Part shown: piece after piece, positions 16,805 to 26,313 of the stretch
Numbering within the stretch: position 1 is the first letter of the stretch
How the letters are laid out: every line of letters begins with the position of its first letter
Assembly (NCBI GenBank): GCA_025062325.1
Contig: JANXAL010000131.1
Span: forward strand, 1-51,622
Reading direction: 5' to 3'
Source: Roseiflexus sp.
Lineage (GTDB): Bacteria > Chloroflexota > Chloroflexia > Chloroflexales > Roseiflexaceae
Length of the DNA stretch: 51,622 bases
Notes under the pieces: generated by a model
What the model saw: only the letters and a program-made list of their open reading frames with translations
Database searches by the model: none
Told to the model about the DNA's origin: nothing
Program-made: the position numbers and the translations under genes

Positions 16805-18145
16805 ATGATCCGCTGTCCGCAATGCCAAGCTGAACTTGCCGAAGGTAAACGCTTTTGCCCTCAGTGCGGCACGCGCCTCCCTGAACCACCAGGTGACGCG
16901 GGGCGCACCATGCTGCTCCCGCCGGAGGGCAACGCCGGAAAACCGGCGGCGCCTCCGTCAGCAACCATAGAGGCCGGGAAGACGCTCGTGGTTCCGCCAG
17001 CGTCAGCAGGCGATGCAGGACGCACCGTGTTACTGCCGCCGGAGAGCGAACCGAGCACATTAGCGACGCCTCCCTCAGCCCCAGATGCCGGAAAGACGAT
17101 CGTGTTTCCGTCGGCGCCTCCTTCCGCCGCTTCATCTGGCAGCACTGAGAAGCTGACAACGTCCTCTCACCCGCCTCAGCCATCACCAGCGCCGACAGCG
17201 GGCGGGGCGCCCGCCTTCTCCCAACCGTCATCAGGCAGCGGATTTGGACCGCCCTCCTCCCCGCCGCCGCTAGCACCGCCAACATCATCGGAACCAAGCA
17301 GAGAATTGGGACTGCCATCATCCCCATCACCCATCGCTGGAAGCGGGTTTGGCTTGCCCTCCTCCGCGCCATCGCCAGCAGCAGGCGGCTCCGTCACTCC
17401 CCCATCTGCGATGACATCCGCTAAAAAGGGACCCAACTGGCTGCTGATCATTGGCATTCTTCTTGGCGTTTTAGCGCTGGGATGCCTCCTGGCGCTCGGT
17501 GGTCTGTACATTATTAGTCAGCAAGCGGCTCGGTCGCTCGGCACTGCCGTCTCCGGCACCGCCGTGAGCGGTAACAATCCGCCGGGGGCGACCAATTTTC
17601 CGAATGTGCTGCTGCGCGACTCACTTGCCAGTGAAGAGAGCAGCCAGTTTGCTGCCGGACGAACCGACAGCGGCGACTATCGGTTCGAGAATGGCGCCTT
17701 CGTCATCGAGGCGCTTACGGCGGATCAGATCGTCTGGCAGATAGCGGATATTACGGTTGATGACGGATCGTTCGAGATCGAAGCAACGGTCAGCAAGCCG
17801 CGCAGTGCGGCCGCAGCGCTTCTGTTTCGCTATCAGGACAAGCAGAACTTCTACGTCCTAAGCATCGACGGCAGGGGACGCTACCGCGTCGCACGTCTGG
17901 TGGACGGTAATTTCTCCGCCCTGCGTGATTGGGAGTCTTCTCCGGCAATCAATTCCGCCGGTTCACCTAATCGGCTGAAGGTCGAGATGGTTGGCGACTC
18001 GCTGACATTTTACTGCAACGGTCAGCGTCTCGCCGATCTACGCGATAGCGCCTTCCGGAGCGGCAATCTAGCATTCGGTACGGAAACTTTCAATGAAGGA
18101 CCGGGTATCGTTCGGTTTACGAACCTCCTGGTGCGTGGTCGATAG
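16805..18145 (+). CDS. Zinc-ribbon, Pro/Ser-rich, single-TM protein with extracellular concanavalin-like domain
   Basis: A 446-residue protein of unknown function. Residues 1-25 form a zinc ribbon (CPQCQ and CPQCG, 15 residues between the pairs). Residues about 30-205 are low-complexity Pro/Ser/Ala with four copies of an (A)G(R/K)T-hydrophobic-P motif: AGRTMLLPPE, AGKTLVVPPA, AGRTVLLPPE, AGKTIVFPSA. One membrane span follows (WLLIIGILLGVLALGCLLAL). The last 190 residues, outside, look like a concanavalin/DUF1080-type beta sandwich (FEIEATVSKP, ALLFRYQDKQNFYVLSIDG). The start at 16805 has AAGGAG upstream. The repeated Thr in a fixed context could be kinase targets; that is inference. It lies 59 bp after kinase 1 and 27 bp before ugd. 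Confidence 0.7.
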   Translation: MIRCPQCQAELAEGKRFCPQCGTRLPEPPGDAGRTMLLPPEGNAGKPAAPPSATIEAGKTLVVPPASAGDAGRTVLLPPESEPSTLATPPSAPDAGKTIVFPSAPPSAASSGSTEKLTTSSHPPQPSPAPTAGGAPAFSQPSSGSGFGPPSSPPPLAPPTSSEPSRELGLPSSPSPIAGSGFGLPSSAPSPAAGGSVTPPSAMTSAKKGPNWLLIIGILLGVLALGCLLALGGLYIISQQAARSLGTAVSGTAVSGNNPPGATNFPNVLLRDSLASEESSQFAAGRTDSGDYRFENGAFVIEALTADQIVWQIADITVDDGSFEIEATVSKPRSAAAALLFRYQDKQNFYVLSIDGRGRYRVARLVDGNFSALRDWESSPAINSAGSPNRLKVEMVGDSLTFYCNGQRLADLRDSAFRSGNLAFGTETFNEGPGIVRFTNLLVRGR

Positions 18146-18172
18146 CTCTAGTGCTCGAGGAGTCTGCGTTCT

Positions 18173-19585
18173 ATGAAAATCATCGTTGTTGGCACCGGTT
18201 TCGTCGGTCTGACTCACGCGGCAGTCTGCTCGGAGTATGGTCACGAAGTCTATGCATACGATATTGATCGTCAGCGGATCGAGGCGTATCGATCGTGTCG
18301 CCCTGAAGCGATCGAGCAGTATGTTCACGAACCAGGACTGACGAACATCATTGTGGAGAACCATGGACGATATCTCTTCTTTGTTGACGACATCGAGCCG
18401 GTGATTGAGGGGGCCGATGCGATCTTCCTCTGCTTGCCAACGCCACCCAAGCCCGATGGCTCGTCGGACCTCAGCTACTACTTCGCTGCAGTGAACCATC
18501 TGGCGGAATTGCTGGCTCGTCGCCGGGATCAGCGCCGGGTGGTGGTGATCAATAAGAGTACGGTGCCTATTGGGACAGCGCGGCAGCTCGAGCGCGTGCT
18601 GCGCGACTACCGCGTGCCTAATGCAGGAATCGCCTCGAACCCTGAGTTCCTCCCTGAGGGCGACGCGGTCGAGAAGTCACGCCGTCCCGACCGTGTGGTC
18701 GTTGGCGCCGATTACGAGGAGGACTTTCGCATCCTGCGGCGGATCTACTCACAGTTCGTCAACCACGTGCGGATTCGCTACATCGAGACCACACCGGAGA
18801 CGGCAGAGGCGATCAAGTACGTCGCCAATACGCTGCTGTTAACATATATCTCATTCTGGAACGGGGTCGGCGCGCGTGTTGCCGAGACATTTCCCAATGT
18901 CATTATGGAAGATCTAAAGCGCGGCGTCACGGCTGATTCGCGTATTAGCACCTGGGGATCATATGTCTCAAATGGCGCTGGCGGCTCATGTTTCGGAAAG
19001 GATATTCAGTCGCTCATTTATCAACTAAAGACGGCAGGGCAGTCAGTCGATATTCTGCAATCGGTCTACGGCATTAACGAGTACCAGAAGACCTACCTGA
19101 TTGATCGCGCGATCCGGGAAGCCGGGGTCAGTTTCAACAACAAAACGGTCGCCTTGCTGGGGCTAGCATTCAAACAGCGCACCAACGATATGCGCGACTC
19201 GTCGGCGCTCAAAGTGGTCGAGGCGCTGTTGGGCAGGGGCGTGCGCGCCATTCGCGCTTACGATCCGATGGCACTGCGTGAGGCGCGCAAGTTCTTCGAC
19301 CCTGAGAAGAACCATCTGTTCGAGCGCATTTCCTACCATACCTCGGTGCGCGAGGCGCTCACCGGAACCGATATGCTCTTCATCTCCACCGATTGGGAGG
19401 AATTTCGCGGTCTTTCGCGCACGATTGAAGAGACAGTCTCACCGCCATACCTGGTCATCGACGGTCGGCGGATGATTCCCGATTACGCGGAACTAGTCGC
19501 CGCTGGCTATGGGTATCTCGCCGTCGGTTCGCCATACATGCCTCCAGGCGAAGTACCCTCGCGCTGTGCTCGACCCCGTGTCTAA
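18173..19585 (+). CDS. ugd: UDP-glucose/nucleotide-sugar 6-dehydrogenase
   Basis: A 470-residue NAD-dependent enzyme that oxidises a nucleotide hexose (typically UDP-glucose) twice at C6 to the uronate. The Rossmann motif VVGTGFVGLTHAAVC is at the N-terminus, and family motifs STVPIGTARQLE and NPEFLPEGDAVE follow. The catalytic Cys is in GAGGSCFGKDIQSL (about 272). The C-terminal UDP-binding domain opens with ALLGLAFKQRTNDMRDSSA. GAGGAG precedes the ATG. It probably serves exopolysaccharide or glycan synthesis; UDP-glucose as substrate is the default guess. Confidence 0.92.
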   Translation: MKIIVVGTGFVGLTHAAVCSEYGHEVYAYDIDRQRIEAYRSCRPEAIEQYVHEPGLTNIIVENHGRYLFFVDDIEPVIEGADAIFLCLPTPPKPDGSSDLSYYFAAVNHLAELLARRRDQRRVVVINKSTVPIGTARQLERVLRDYRVPNAGIASNPEFLPEGDAVEKSRRPDRVVVGADYEEDFRILRRIYSQFVNHVRIRYIETTPETAEAIKYVANTLLLTYISFWNGVGARVAETFPNVIMEDLKRGVTADSRISTWGSYVSNGAGGSCFGKDIQSLIYQLKTAGQSVDILQSVYGINEYQKTYLIDRAIREAGVSFNNKTVALLGLAFKQRTNDMRDSSALKVVEALLGRGVRAIRAYDPMALREARKFFDPEKNHLFERISYHTSVREALTGTDMLFISTDWEEFRGLSRTIEETVSPPYLVIDGRRMIPDYAELVAAGYGYLAVGSPYMPPGEVPSRCARPRV

Positions 19586-19620
19586 GCAATCGATCTGTCA
19601 TCATTCTGTAGTACGCTGGT

Positions 19621-19649
19621 GTCACAGGCAGACGCGGATACGATATAAT
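19621..19649 (+). promoter_or_regulatory. Candidate sigma70-type promoter of histidine kinase 2
   Basis: GTCACA (19621-19626) and a perfect TATAAT (19644-19649) are 17 bp apart. They lie about 78 bp before the kinase ATG and 36 bp after the ugd stop. Confidence 0.55.
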
Positions 19650-19726
19650 TGGCGTGAGTGCACTTCTTAAGCCAAGATCAGCACGTTGCGCCATGCTGAT
19701 GGTCGCACCCGAAGGCAACGAACGGC

Positions 19727-21907
19727 ATGAATGACGTCCTAGACAGCCAAACCTGCTACGTCGTTGAGCAGTCTTCCAGCCCTAACCCGCAACTGGAAGG
19801 CTTGATGCGCATCGCACAGGCGGTTGAGGCTGCAACGACACTTGAACAGTTGCTGCACCTGTCGTTGATCGAACTGAACTCCGTCTGTCAATCAGATTGC
19901 GCTGTTGCGCTCCTGGTGGACGCTCAAGGTCGAGAGACGCTGGTGTGTGAACATCCACCGCCTAGCGATGCGCCTGCTCTGACGCTCGACAGTCTCAACG
20001 GCGCCATGGATGTGATGCGGTTGCGACGCCTGGTTGCGATTGATGTCCCCAGCATGCAGAATGGTCAGGTCAGCGTCGCGCTTCAGAAGCGCGGCATACG
20101 GACGCTTACGGCGGCGCCGCTCATCTCCCGTCAGGAAGTGCTTGGGGTGCTTGCAATCGGCCGCACGCGCTCGGGACGGGCGTTTGGTGAGGAAGATGTC
20201 GCCTTGCTCAGAGTATTGAGCAGCCAGATAGCGCTGGCGATTGCCTCGTTTCGCAGCCGTGACGCTGCAGAACGACGCACGCAGGAACTCAAAACCCTCA
20301 ACGAAATCGCAGCCGCTATCACGTCAACGCTCGATACCCGTGAAGTGTACCGCTTGGTCGTTCAGCAACTCAGCGATTATTTTCAGGTCGAAGCCGGCTC
20401 ACTGTTGCTCCTCGACGAATCAACCGGCGATCTCGAATTTGTGATGACCATCGAGGGAGGTGAAGAGAAACTGGCTGGCATGCGCGTACCGGCCGGTCAG
20501 GGCGTTGTCGGGCATGTGGTACGCACCGGTCAGTGGGAAATCGTCCACGATGCCACCCGTGATCCCCGATTTTATCGCAAAATCAGCGAAGAGACCGGTT
20601 TTCCGACGCGCTCAATCCTCTGCGTGCCGATGATCGCAAAGGGGCGCGTGATTGGCGCCATCGAACTGCTCAACAAAATCGGCGGTGATTTTGAGGAGGA
20701 AGAAGCGCTGCGATTAATGCGAATGGCAGCATTCATAGCGGTTGCCATCGAGAATGCGCGGCTCTTCCAACAGGTCACCGCCGGGCGCGACCGTATGGCA
20801 TCGATCCTGCGTTCTACTGCCGATGGCATCCTAATGGCGGATATGCGCGGCGACATCCAACTGGCCAATCCGCTGGCGGCGCGGATATGCGAGTGCACAG
20901 AAGAGGAATTGATCGGACGGCGGATCGACGATATCGTGGCGGAATTGCAGGCGCGCGCCCATGACGTATCGGCGCCCGCATGGAGACAAGATACGGCAAT
21001 GCCAGTTCAGATCATCGATCTGGCGCTGACCAGCGGGGCGCATCGCTATGTGCGTCTGCTGCGGTTGCCCGTCTACGACGCCCAGAACGAACCGCACGGC
21101 GAACTGCTTATCCTGCGCGATATCACACAAGAACGCGAATTGGAGCAATTGCGCGAAGATTACACCAGCATGCTGGTGCACGACCTGCGCGCACCGTTAA
21201 CGTCGATTATGAATGGCGTCATGATGCTCCAGCGCGGCATTGTCGGGCCAGTGAACGAACAGCAGCAGGAATTGCTGAAGATCGCATATCAGGGTAGCCA
21301 GACCATGCTCCAATTGATCAACACGCTGCTCGACATCTCAAAACTGGAACAGGGGCAGATGACGCTGGATCTCAAGCCGCTGCCCATTTTCAGCGTGATT
21401 GATCAGGCAATTGAACGGCTGCAGAACCTTGCTAGCAGTCGTCACATCACCATCGAGCAGCGTCTGGCATCCTATCTGCCGCCTGTTGAGATCGATGGCG
21501 AGAAAATTGTGCGCGTGCTCCAGAATCTGCTAGATAACGCGATTAAGTTCTCTCCGCCGCATAGCGTGGTAACGGTTGGAGCGTTTCTGGCGGGCGGCGC
21601 CTCCCCGCCGCCGGAACATGTCCCAGTCCATGTTCCGCCTGCGGACGAGGAACGCCTGGTGGTATGGGTGCAGGATCGCGGTCCAGGAATACCATCGGCC
21701 TACTTTCAGCGCATTTTTGAAAAGTTTGGTCAAGTGCGCGGTCGCAACAAAGTCCGAGGGACTGGGCTAGGGCTAGCGTTCTGCCGTCTGGCAGTTGAGG
21801 CGCACGGCGGGCATATCTGGGTCGAGAGCGTCGAAGGCGCGGGCAGCGTCTTTGCATTTGCTCTGCCGGTGCGACACGATACGGGCATGCCTCCCGGTCT
21901 CGAATGA
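19727..21907 (+). CDS. Cytoplasmic sensor histidine kinase 2 (GAF-GAF-PAS-HisKA-HATPase)
   Basis: A 726-residue soluble sensor. GAF1 is at about 27-180 and GAF2 at about 190-350 (PAGQGVVGHVVRTGQWEIV). A PAS domain lies at about 358-470 (TADGILMADMRGDIQLANP). The HisKA motif is LVHDLRAPLTSIMNG (His about 485). The ATPase shows NLLDNAIKFSPP, DRGPGIP and GTGLGLAFC. There is no transmembrane segment or receiver domain. It has its own likely promoter. Signal and partner are unknown. Confidence 0.92.
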   Translation: MNDVLDSQTCYVVEQSSSPNPQLEGLMRIAQAVEAATTLEQLLHLSLIELNSVCQSDCAVALLVDAQGRETLVCEHPPPSDAPALTLDSLNGAMDVMRLRRLVAIDVPSMQNGQVSVALQKRGIRTLTAAPLISRQEVLGVLAIGRTRSGRAFGEEDVALLRVLSSQIALAIASFRSRDAAERRTQELKTLNEIAAAITSTLDTREVYRLVVQQLSDYFQVEAGSLLLLDESTGDLEFVMTIEGGEEKLAGMRVPAGQGVVGHVVRTGQWEIVHDATRDPRFYRKISEETGFPTRSILCVPMIAKGRVIGAIELLNKIGGDFEEEEALRLMRMAAFIAVAIENARLFQQVTAGRDRMASILRSTADGILMADMRGDIQLANPLAARICECTEEELIGRRIDDIVAELQARAHDVSAPAWRQDTAMPVQIIDLALTSGAHRYVRLLRLPVYDAQNEPHGELLILRDITQERELEQLREDYTSMLVHDLRAPLTSIMNGVMMLQRGIVGPVNEQQQELLKIAYQGSQTMLQLINTLLDISKLEQGQMTLDLKPLPIFSVIDQAIERLQNLASSRHITIEQRLASYLPPVEIDGEKIVRVLQNLLDNAIKFSPPHSVVTVGAFLAGGASPPPEHVPVHVPPADEERLVVWVQDRGPGIPSAYFQRIFEKFGQVRGRNKVRGTGLGLAFCRLAVEAHGGHIWVESVEGAGSVFAFALPVRHDTGMPPGLE

Positions 21908-21963
21908 CAATCTATTCATACAATGATTGACACTCTTCTCATCCCCGATGTGCACGTTCACGA

Positions 21964-21992
21964 TTGAGGCCTTATCCTGAGAAGGCTGTAAA
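21964..21992 (+). promoter_or_regulatory. Weak candidate promoter of histidine kinase 3
   Basis: TTGAGG (21964-21969) and TGTAAA (21987-21992) are 17 bp apart, in the 147-bp gap before the kinase. Each matches four or five of six consensus bases. Confidence 0.35.
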
Positions 21993-22054
21993 TAGACCTG
22001 TCAAGTCGGGATATTTATTGTCAAGTGTTGACTCGGTCGGAAAGCAGGCGGGGT

Positions 22055-24757
22055 ATGCGCGGGCTCGTATCGGTTATTCGCTCCCAGATCCGATACAAAA
22101 TTATCTTTCCCTACCTGGCGCTAACGCTTGTCGTGATGATGGCAGGAGCTGCAATCGCCGCTGGTTTAGTAGCGGCCTCATGGGAAGAGCGACTGCAGAA
22201 CCAACTGGCGCAGGTAGCGCGCAACACGACGGACGCACTCGTGCGGCGCGAACGCAATCATCTCGAGTTTCTGCGTCAAGTAGTCTTTGCACCTGCACAT
22301 AACGATATCCCAGCAGTGGCAGATGCGTTTGCCAGCGGCGACGATGATCAGGTGACTCGGGCGCTCGATCCATATTATCGGTTCGGCGTCGGAAGCGTTA
22401 ATCTGGACTTTGATCGGATGATTGCCTTTGATCGCAGCGGCAAAACCCTGGTCGACTGGCTCCGTGTTTCGGAAAACCCTGCCGACCCTCCCCAGCGCAT
22501 CCTGACGACCGATCTCTCGAGTCTGGATTTCGTACGGTTGATCGTTACAGGTGGAACCATCGATGGGAATGACAAGTTCTCGGGTCTGATCTATTTTGCG
22601 CCTGATGTGCAACCATATTTTTATACCGCTGTGCCAGTGCGCAAGAACAACCAGGCGGTCGGCGGGATTTTGATTGCCGTCAAGTGTGATCGTTTGCTGC
22701 TGTCGCTCGAACGCAGCAGCCAGGCGGCAGTAACGACGTTTTACGACCTGTCTGGTCGAGCGATCAGCACCACTCTGTTGCCACGCGCAGAGCTGAAGGC
22801 GCTCGACATGCCGCCGCAGGTCGTGCAGGCGTTGTTTAGCGGTCAGGCACAGTCGATTTTCACGGTCGAGTTGCGCCAGCGTGGATATCAACTGGCGTAC
22901 AGCCCGCTGGTTATCGCTGGCGTTCAGGTCGGGTACTTCTCGGTCGGTCTCTCGCGCGATTTTCAGGTGCAGCAGTTGTCACTGAGCCGGAATGCGGTCA
23001 TAGTGATTGCCATGGCGCTGGCAGTCGGATCGGTCGTCTTAGGGTACCAGATTGCGCGCCAAATCACACGACCGCTGGCGGACCTGGTGGCGACAGCAGA
23101 AGCAGTGACTGGCGGCGATCTTGAAGCGCGCTCAACTGTTATGTCGCCCGATGAACTGGGCCGTCTGGCGCTGGCGTTCAATCAGATGACCGAGCACCTG
23201 GCGCGGCTGTATCGCACCAGTCGCGATCTCAATCAGGCGATTGAGGTGACCCCCGTGCTAAAGGTGACCGAACGTGCAGTGCGGTCCTTACTGCCCGACA
23301 CCGACGTGCTGGCGTTGATTGCGGAGGAAGATGCGCTTCGATACCATATCGATGACGAACTGCCAGGCGTTGTCCGCAGCCTACGGCACGTTCGGGTGCC
23401 CATAAGCGACCCCCTGGTGCGCGAGCTTGCCAGAATGCAGCGTGCGGCGCTGGTATCCCCCGCTGAAGAACCGCGTCTGATCTCGTTTGGTCTCGTGCAG
23501 GTCGCCGGGTATCAGAGCCTGTTGTTATCACCGCTAGTTGTGCAGGGAGAACCAGCCGGCGTCCTGATCCTGGCGCATCGCGAACCTGGCGCCTTTAGCG
23601 AAAGCATCCTGCCATCGCTGAATGCCATCGCTAACATGGCGACCAGCGTATTGTACAATGCGCTGCTTTTTGATCGGGTTCAAAGTGAGGCATTGCGGCG
23701 CCGCGCCATCCTCGAGTCGATCGCCGATGGGGTTGTTGTTCTCGATCGTCAGCGGTACATTGTGATCGTCAATCGTGCGGCTGAACAGATGCTGGGCATA
23801 CACGACTGGCAACTCGTGCGACGCTCGTTTGATGAAATCCCGCTGAAGCGCGTGGAGATCCGGCACGAAGTGTTTCATGAGAATGGCATAGGACGTCGTG
23901 ACCATTTTCGTCTTGGCGATCGTGTGGTGAGTCTGAGCAGCGCACCGGTCGTCACTGACGAAGGAGCACAGATCGGCGAAGTGGTAGTGTTGCACGATAT
24001 TTCGGCTGAAGCGGCAATTGATCGCGCGAAAACAGAATTCATCGCAACTGTTTCCCACGAATTGCGTTCTCCGCTCACAGTGATCTATGGCTATACTGAT
24101 CTTTTGTTACGAGGACTGGCTGGCGAGTTGAGCGGCAATCAACGCGATTTGCTCGAAGCAATACGGAATCGCGTCGAGTTGATGAGCAATATTGTCAAAA
24201 ATGTTGTTATGGTCGCCAGTATTGAGGCTAATTCTCTCCAAACTGAACTGGCAGCGCAGGATGTACGGCGCGCAATTGAAGAAGTGGTTGCGCCGATGCG
24301 CAAGGCGTTCGAGTGCAAAGGTCTAACATTGACCGTGAATACGCCCGATGATCTGCCACCGGTGCGCGCAGACCGCGAACAATTGATCATTATGCTTGGA
24401 CATTTGATTGATAATGCGCGCCGCTATACCCAACATGGCGAGGTAGTCATTACCGCGCATCGGCGCGATGATGACATGGTCCAGATCGACATCGCCGATA
24501 CTGGTCCTGGTATTCCTGCCGACCAGCTACCTCGCTTATTTACAACTCGCTTCTTTCGTGTCGAAGGCAATAATTCACCCGAGCGCGGGAGCGGTCTTGG
24601 TCTGGTGATCACACGACAACTGGTTGAGCGCCACGGTGGAAAAGTGTGGGCGCACAGCGACGTTGGGCGCGGCAGTACATTCAGCATAGCACTCCCTATC
24701 GCCCATGAGTACACGAACGCCATTTCCAGCCCACGCGCAACGCAGGCGACAGCCTGA
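22055..24757 (+). CDS. Membrane sensor histidine kinase 3 (Cache-like sensor, HAMP, GAF, PAS, HisKA, HATPase)
   Basis: A 900-residue two-pass membrane kinase. TM1 (about 18-42) and TM2 (about 312-332) flank an external sensor of about 270 residues that resembles a double Cache domain. HAMP ([16 protein letters not shown]), a GAF-like region (about 400-545) and PAS ([20 protein letters not shown]) follow. HisKA carries [20 protein letters not shown] (His about 668). The ATPase shows [19 protein letters not shown] and GSGLGLVIT. The start ATG 22055 has AGCAGG upstream; GTG 22025 is an alternative. The 3' end overlaps the next gene by 53 bp, suggesting coupled translation with that surface protein. 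Confidence 0.88.
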   Translation: MRGLVSVIRSQIRYKIIFPYLALTLVVMMAGAAIAAGLVAASWEERLQNQLAQVARNTTDALVRRERNHLEFLRQVVFAPAHNDIPAVADAFASGDDDQVTRALDPYYRFGVGSVNLDFDRMIAFDRSGKTLVDWLRVSENPADPPQRILTTDLSSLDFVRLIVTGGTIDGNDKFSGLIYFAPDVQPYFYTAVPVRKNNQAVGGILIAVKCDRLLLSLERSSQAAVTTFYDLSGRAISTTLLPRAELKALDMPPQVVQALFSGQAQSIFTVELRQRGYQLAYSPLVIAGVQVGYFSVGLSRDFQVQQLSLSRNAVIVIAMALAVGSVVLGYQIARQITRPLADLVATAEAVTGGDLEARSTVMSPDELGRLALAFNQMTEHLARLYRTSRDLNQAIEVTPVLKVTERAVRSLLPDTDVLALIAEEDALRYHIDDELPGVVRSLRHVRVPISDPLVRELARMQRAALVSPAEEPRLISFGLVQVAGYQSLLLSPLVVQGEPAGVLILAHREPGAFSESILPSLNAIANMATSVLYNALLFDRVQSEALRRRAILESIADGVVVLDRQRYIVIVNRAAEQMLGIHDWQLVRRSFDEIPLKRVEIRHEVFHENGIGRRDHFRLGDRVVSLSSAPVVTDEGAQIGEVVVLHDISAEAAIDRAKTEFIATVSHELRSPLTVIYGYTDLLLRGLAGELSGNQRDLLEAIRNRVELMSNIVKNVVMVASIEANSLQTELAAQDVRRAIEEVVAPMRKAFECKGLTLTVNTPDDLPPVRADREQLIIMLGHLIDNARRYTQHGEVVITAHRRDDDMVQIDIADTGPGIPADQLPRLFTTRFFRVEGNNSPERGSGLGLVITRQLVERHGGKVWAHSDVGRGSTFSIALPIAHEYTNAISSPRATQATA

Positions 24758-26171
24758 ACCGCTGCGCTGGATTATCGCCTTAGCTTTGCTGCTGGCACTT
24801 TTCTCAATCTGCTGTGTGGCAGAAGTCGTGATGCGCGCCCTCGTTCCCTCCAATGTAGCGACAACGCTGAATCTGCTCTCGAAAGATCGCGCCGATTACA
24901 GCCCCTGGCTGATACCCCTTGATATTGCAGCCATCCCGCCTGAACTTGCCGCCGCCGAAGCCGCCGAGCGCGCAACCGCTACCAGTATCGCTGCGCGGGG
25001 AACGCCGACCCCGGTCATCGTCGGTAGCGTTCCAACCGCTCTGGTGCCGGTGGTGCCGCCAGCGCTCGATGCGCCTACCCCAACTCCTGGCGATGTGTTG
25101 ATCGTTGAACCACCAACAGTAACGCCGCGTCCGGTTGGCGTTATTCCTACTAGTACACCGGTCATTGCGACAATCGCGCCAGTTACGAATACGCCAACCG
25201 CGCCGTCGGTGAGTCAACCAACAATCACCAGCACCCAGATCGCCCAACCAACCGATACGCCGCGAGCGGAACAGCAACCGACGGCAACATCTATTCTCCA
25301 GCCAACCAGTACAGTCCAACCGACCAGCACGCCACGACTGCCATCACCTACGCCGCTGCCGCCAACGGCGACGTTCTCGCCAGTTATCCCAACAGTTGTC
25401 CCAACCGAGACGCCTACGCCGGTTCCAACGAACACACCAATGCCACAGCCGACAGATACACCGGTTCCGCCAACGCCAGTGCCGCCAACGCCAGTGCCGC
25501 CAACGCCCACGTTCACCCCGTCGCCCACGTTTACTCCGTCGCCAACGGAGACGCCGACACCCAGCCTAACACCGACGCCAAGCCTAACACCGACACCCAG
25601 CCTAACACCGACGCCAAGCCTAACACCGACACCCAGCCTAACACCGACGCCAAGCCTAACACCGACACCCAGCCTAACACCGACGCCAAGCCTAACGCCG
25701 ACGCCGAGCCTGACGCCGACACCTAGCCTGACACCGACGCCAAGCCCGACGCCGACACCGATCACGGGCGTCCGCGTGATAAAGAGCGCATCAAGCAATC
25801 CTATTCAGGTCGGTCAGACAATGACCTGGACGATTGAGGTGATCAATACAGGATCGGCAGGTGTGACAGTGACCCAGATTTTCGATACTTTTGAGAGTCC
25901 GCCGACTGCGCCTCAGTTCAACATCGCTTCTTGCGGCAGCCCGCAGGGAGGCATCTGTACTCGCAACTTACCGCGCGAGGAAGTCACCTGGACAGGCGCC
26001 GTTTCACTGGCGCCCGGACAAACCATGCAACTCCAGATAAGCGGGGTCTTCCTGAGCCAGCCTCCGCCCGGCAGCGATGCCCGGTGCAATATTCGCTGGG
26101 AGGTCACAGTGCAGGAGATAGGCACAATTCCATCAGAGACGCCCGCACTGTGCGTCGAGGTATTACCGTAG
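24705..26171 (+). CDS. Membrane-anchored Thr/Pro-rich surface protein with C-terminal DUF11-like domain
   Basis: A 488-residue protein with one N-terminal membrane span ([20 protein letters not shown], about 23-42). A long outside stretch follows, dominated by PT/TPTP sequence (about 100-350) with a strict TPTPSL array. It ends in a beta domain of about 125 residues, [20 protein letters not shown] onward, resembling DUF11/Ig-like repeats of cell-surface proteins; Cys residues in [11 protein letters not shown] may bridge. The rod plausibly spans the cell wall. Function is unknown. It begins within the 3' end of kinase 3 in another frame. Confidence 0.78.
   Translation: MSTRTPFPAHAQRRRQPEPLRWIIALALLLALFSICCVAEVVMRALVPSNVATTLNLLSKDRADYSPWLIPLDIAAIPPELAAAEAAERATATSIAARGTPTPVIVGSVPTALVPVVPPALDAPTPTPGDVLIVEPPTVTPRPVGVIPTSTPVIATIAPVTNTPTAPSVSQPTITSTQIAQPTDTPRAEQQPTATSILQPTSTVQPTSTPRLPSPTPLPPTATFSPVIPTVVPTETPTPVPTNTPMPQPTDTPVPPTPVPPTPVPPTPTFTPSPTFTPSPTETPTPSLTPTPSLTPTPSLTPTPSLTPTPSLTPTPSLTPTPSLTPTPSLTPTPSLTPTPSLTPTPSPTPTPITGVRVIKSASSNPIQVGQTMTWTIEVINTGSAGVTVTQIFDTFESPPTAPQFNIASCGSPQGGICTRNLPREEVTWTGAVSLAPGQTMQLQISGVFLSQPPPGSDARCNIRWEVTVQEIGTIPSETPALCVEVLP
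25555..25760 (+). repeat. 18/36-bp coding tandem repeat (TPTPSL)
   Basis: An 18-bp unit coding TPTPSL is repeated about eleven times. Through most of the tract two unit variants alternate (CCGACACCCAGC and CCGACGCCAAGC), giving a 36-bp higher-order repeat with near-perfect identity. This suggests recent slippage or duplication. Confidence 0.9.
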
Positions 26172-26198
26172 ACCGGAGCGCATCATCGTTTGCAGGTT

Positions 26199-26270
26199 GT
26201 CCCTACGTGTTGCGCCGTGGCATCAAACTCCAGTAGGGACGAATAAACGAATGATGTGTGCTCATTCGTT
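26199..26270. terminator. Inverted repeats between convergent genes
   Basis: GTCCCTAC (26199-26206) pairs with GTAGGGAC (26233-26240). AACGAATGA (26246-26254) pairs perfectly with TCATTCGTT (26262-26270). The pair lies between the Thr/Pro-rich protein gene and the subtilase gene, where a two-way terminator is expected. There is no long T-run. Confidence 0.45.
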
Positions 26271-26313
26271 CCTAGTTGCTCGTTGACGCCGCGCGGATGA
26301 CGGGCATCGGTCT

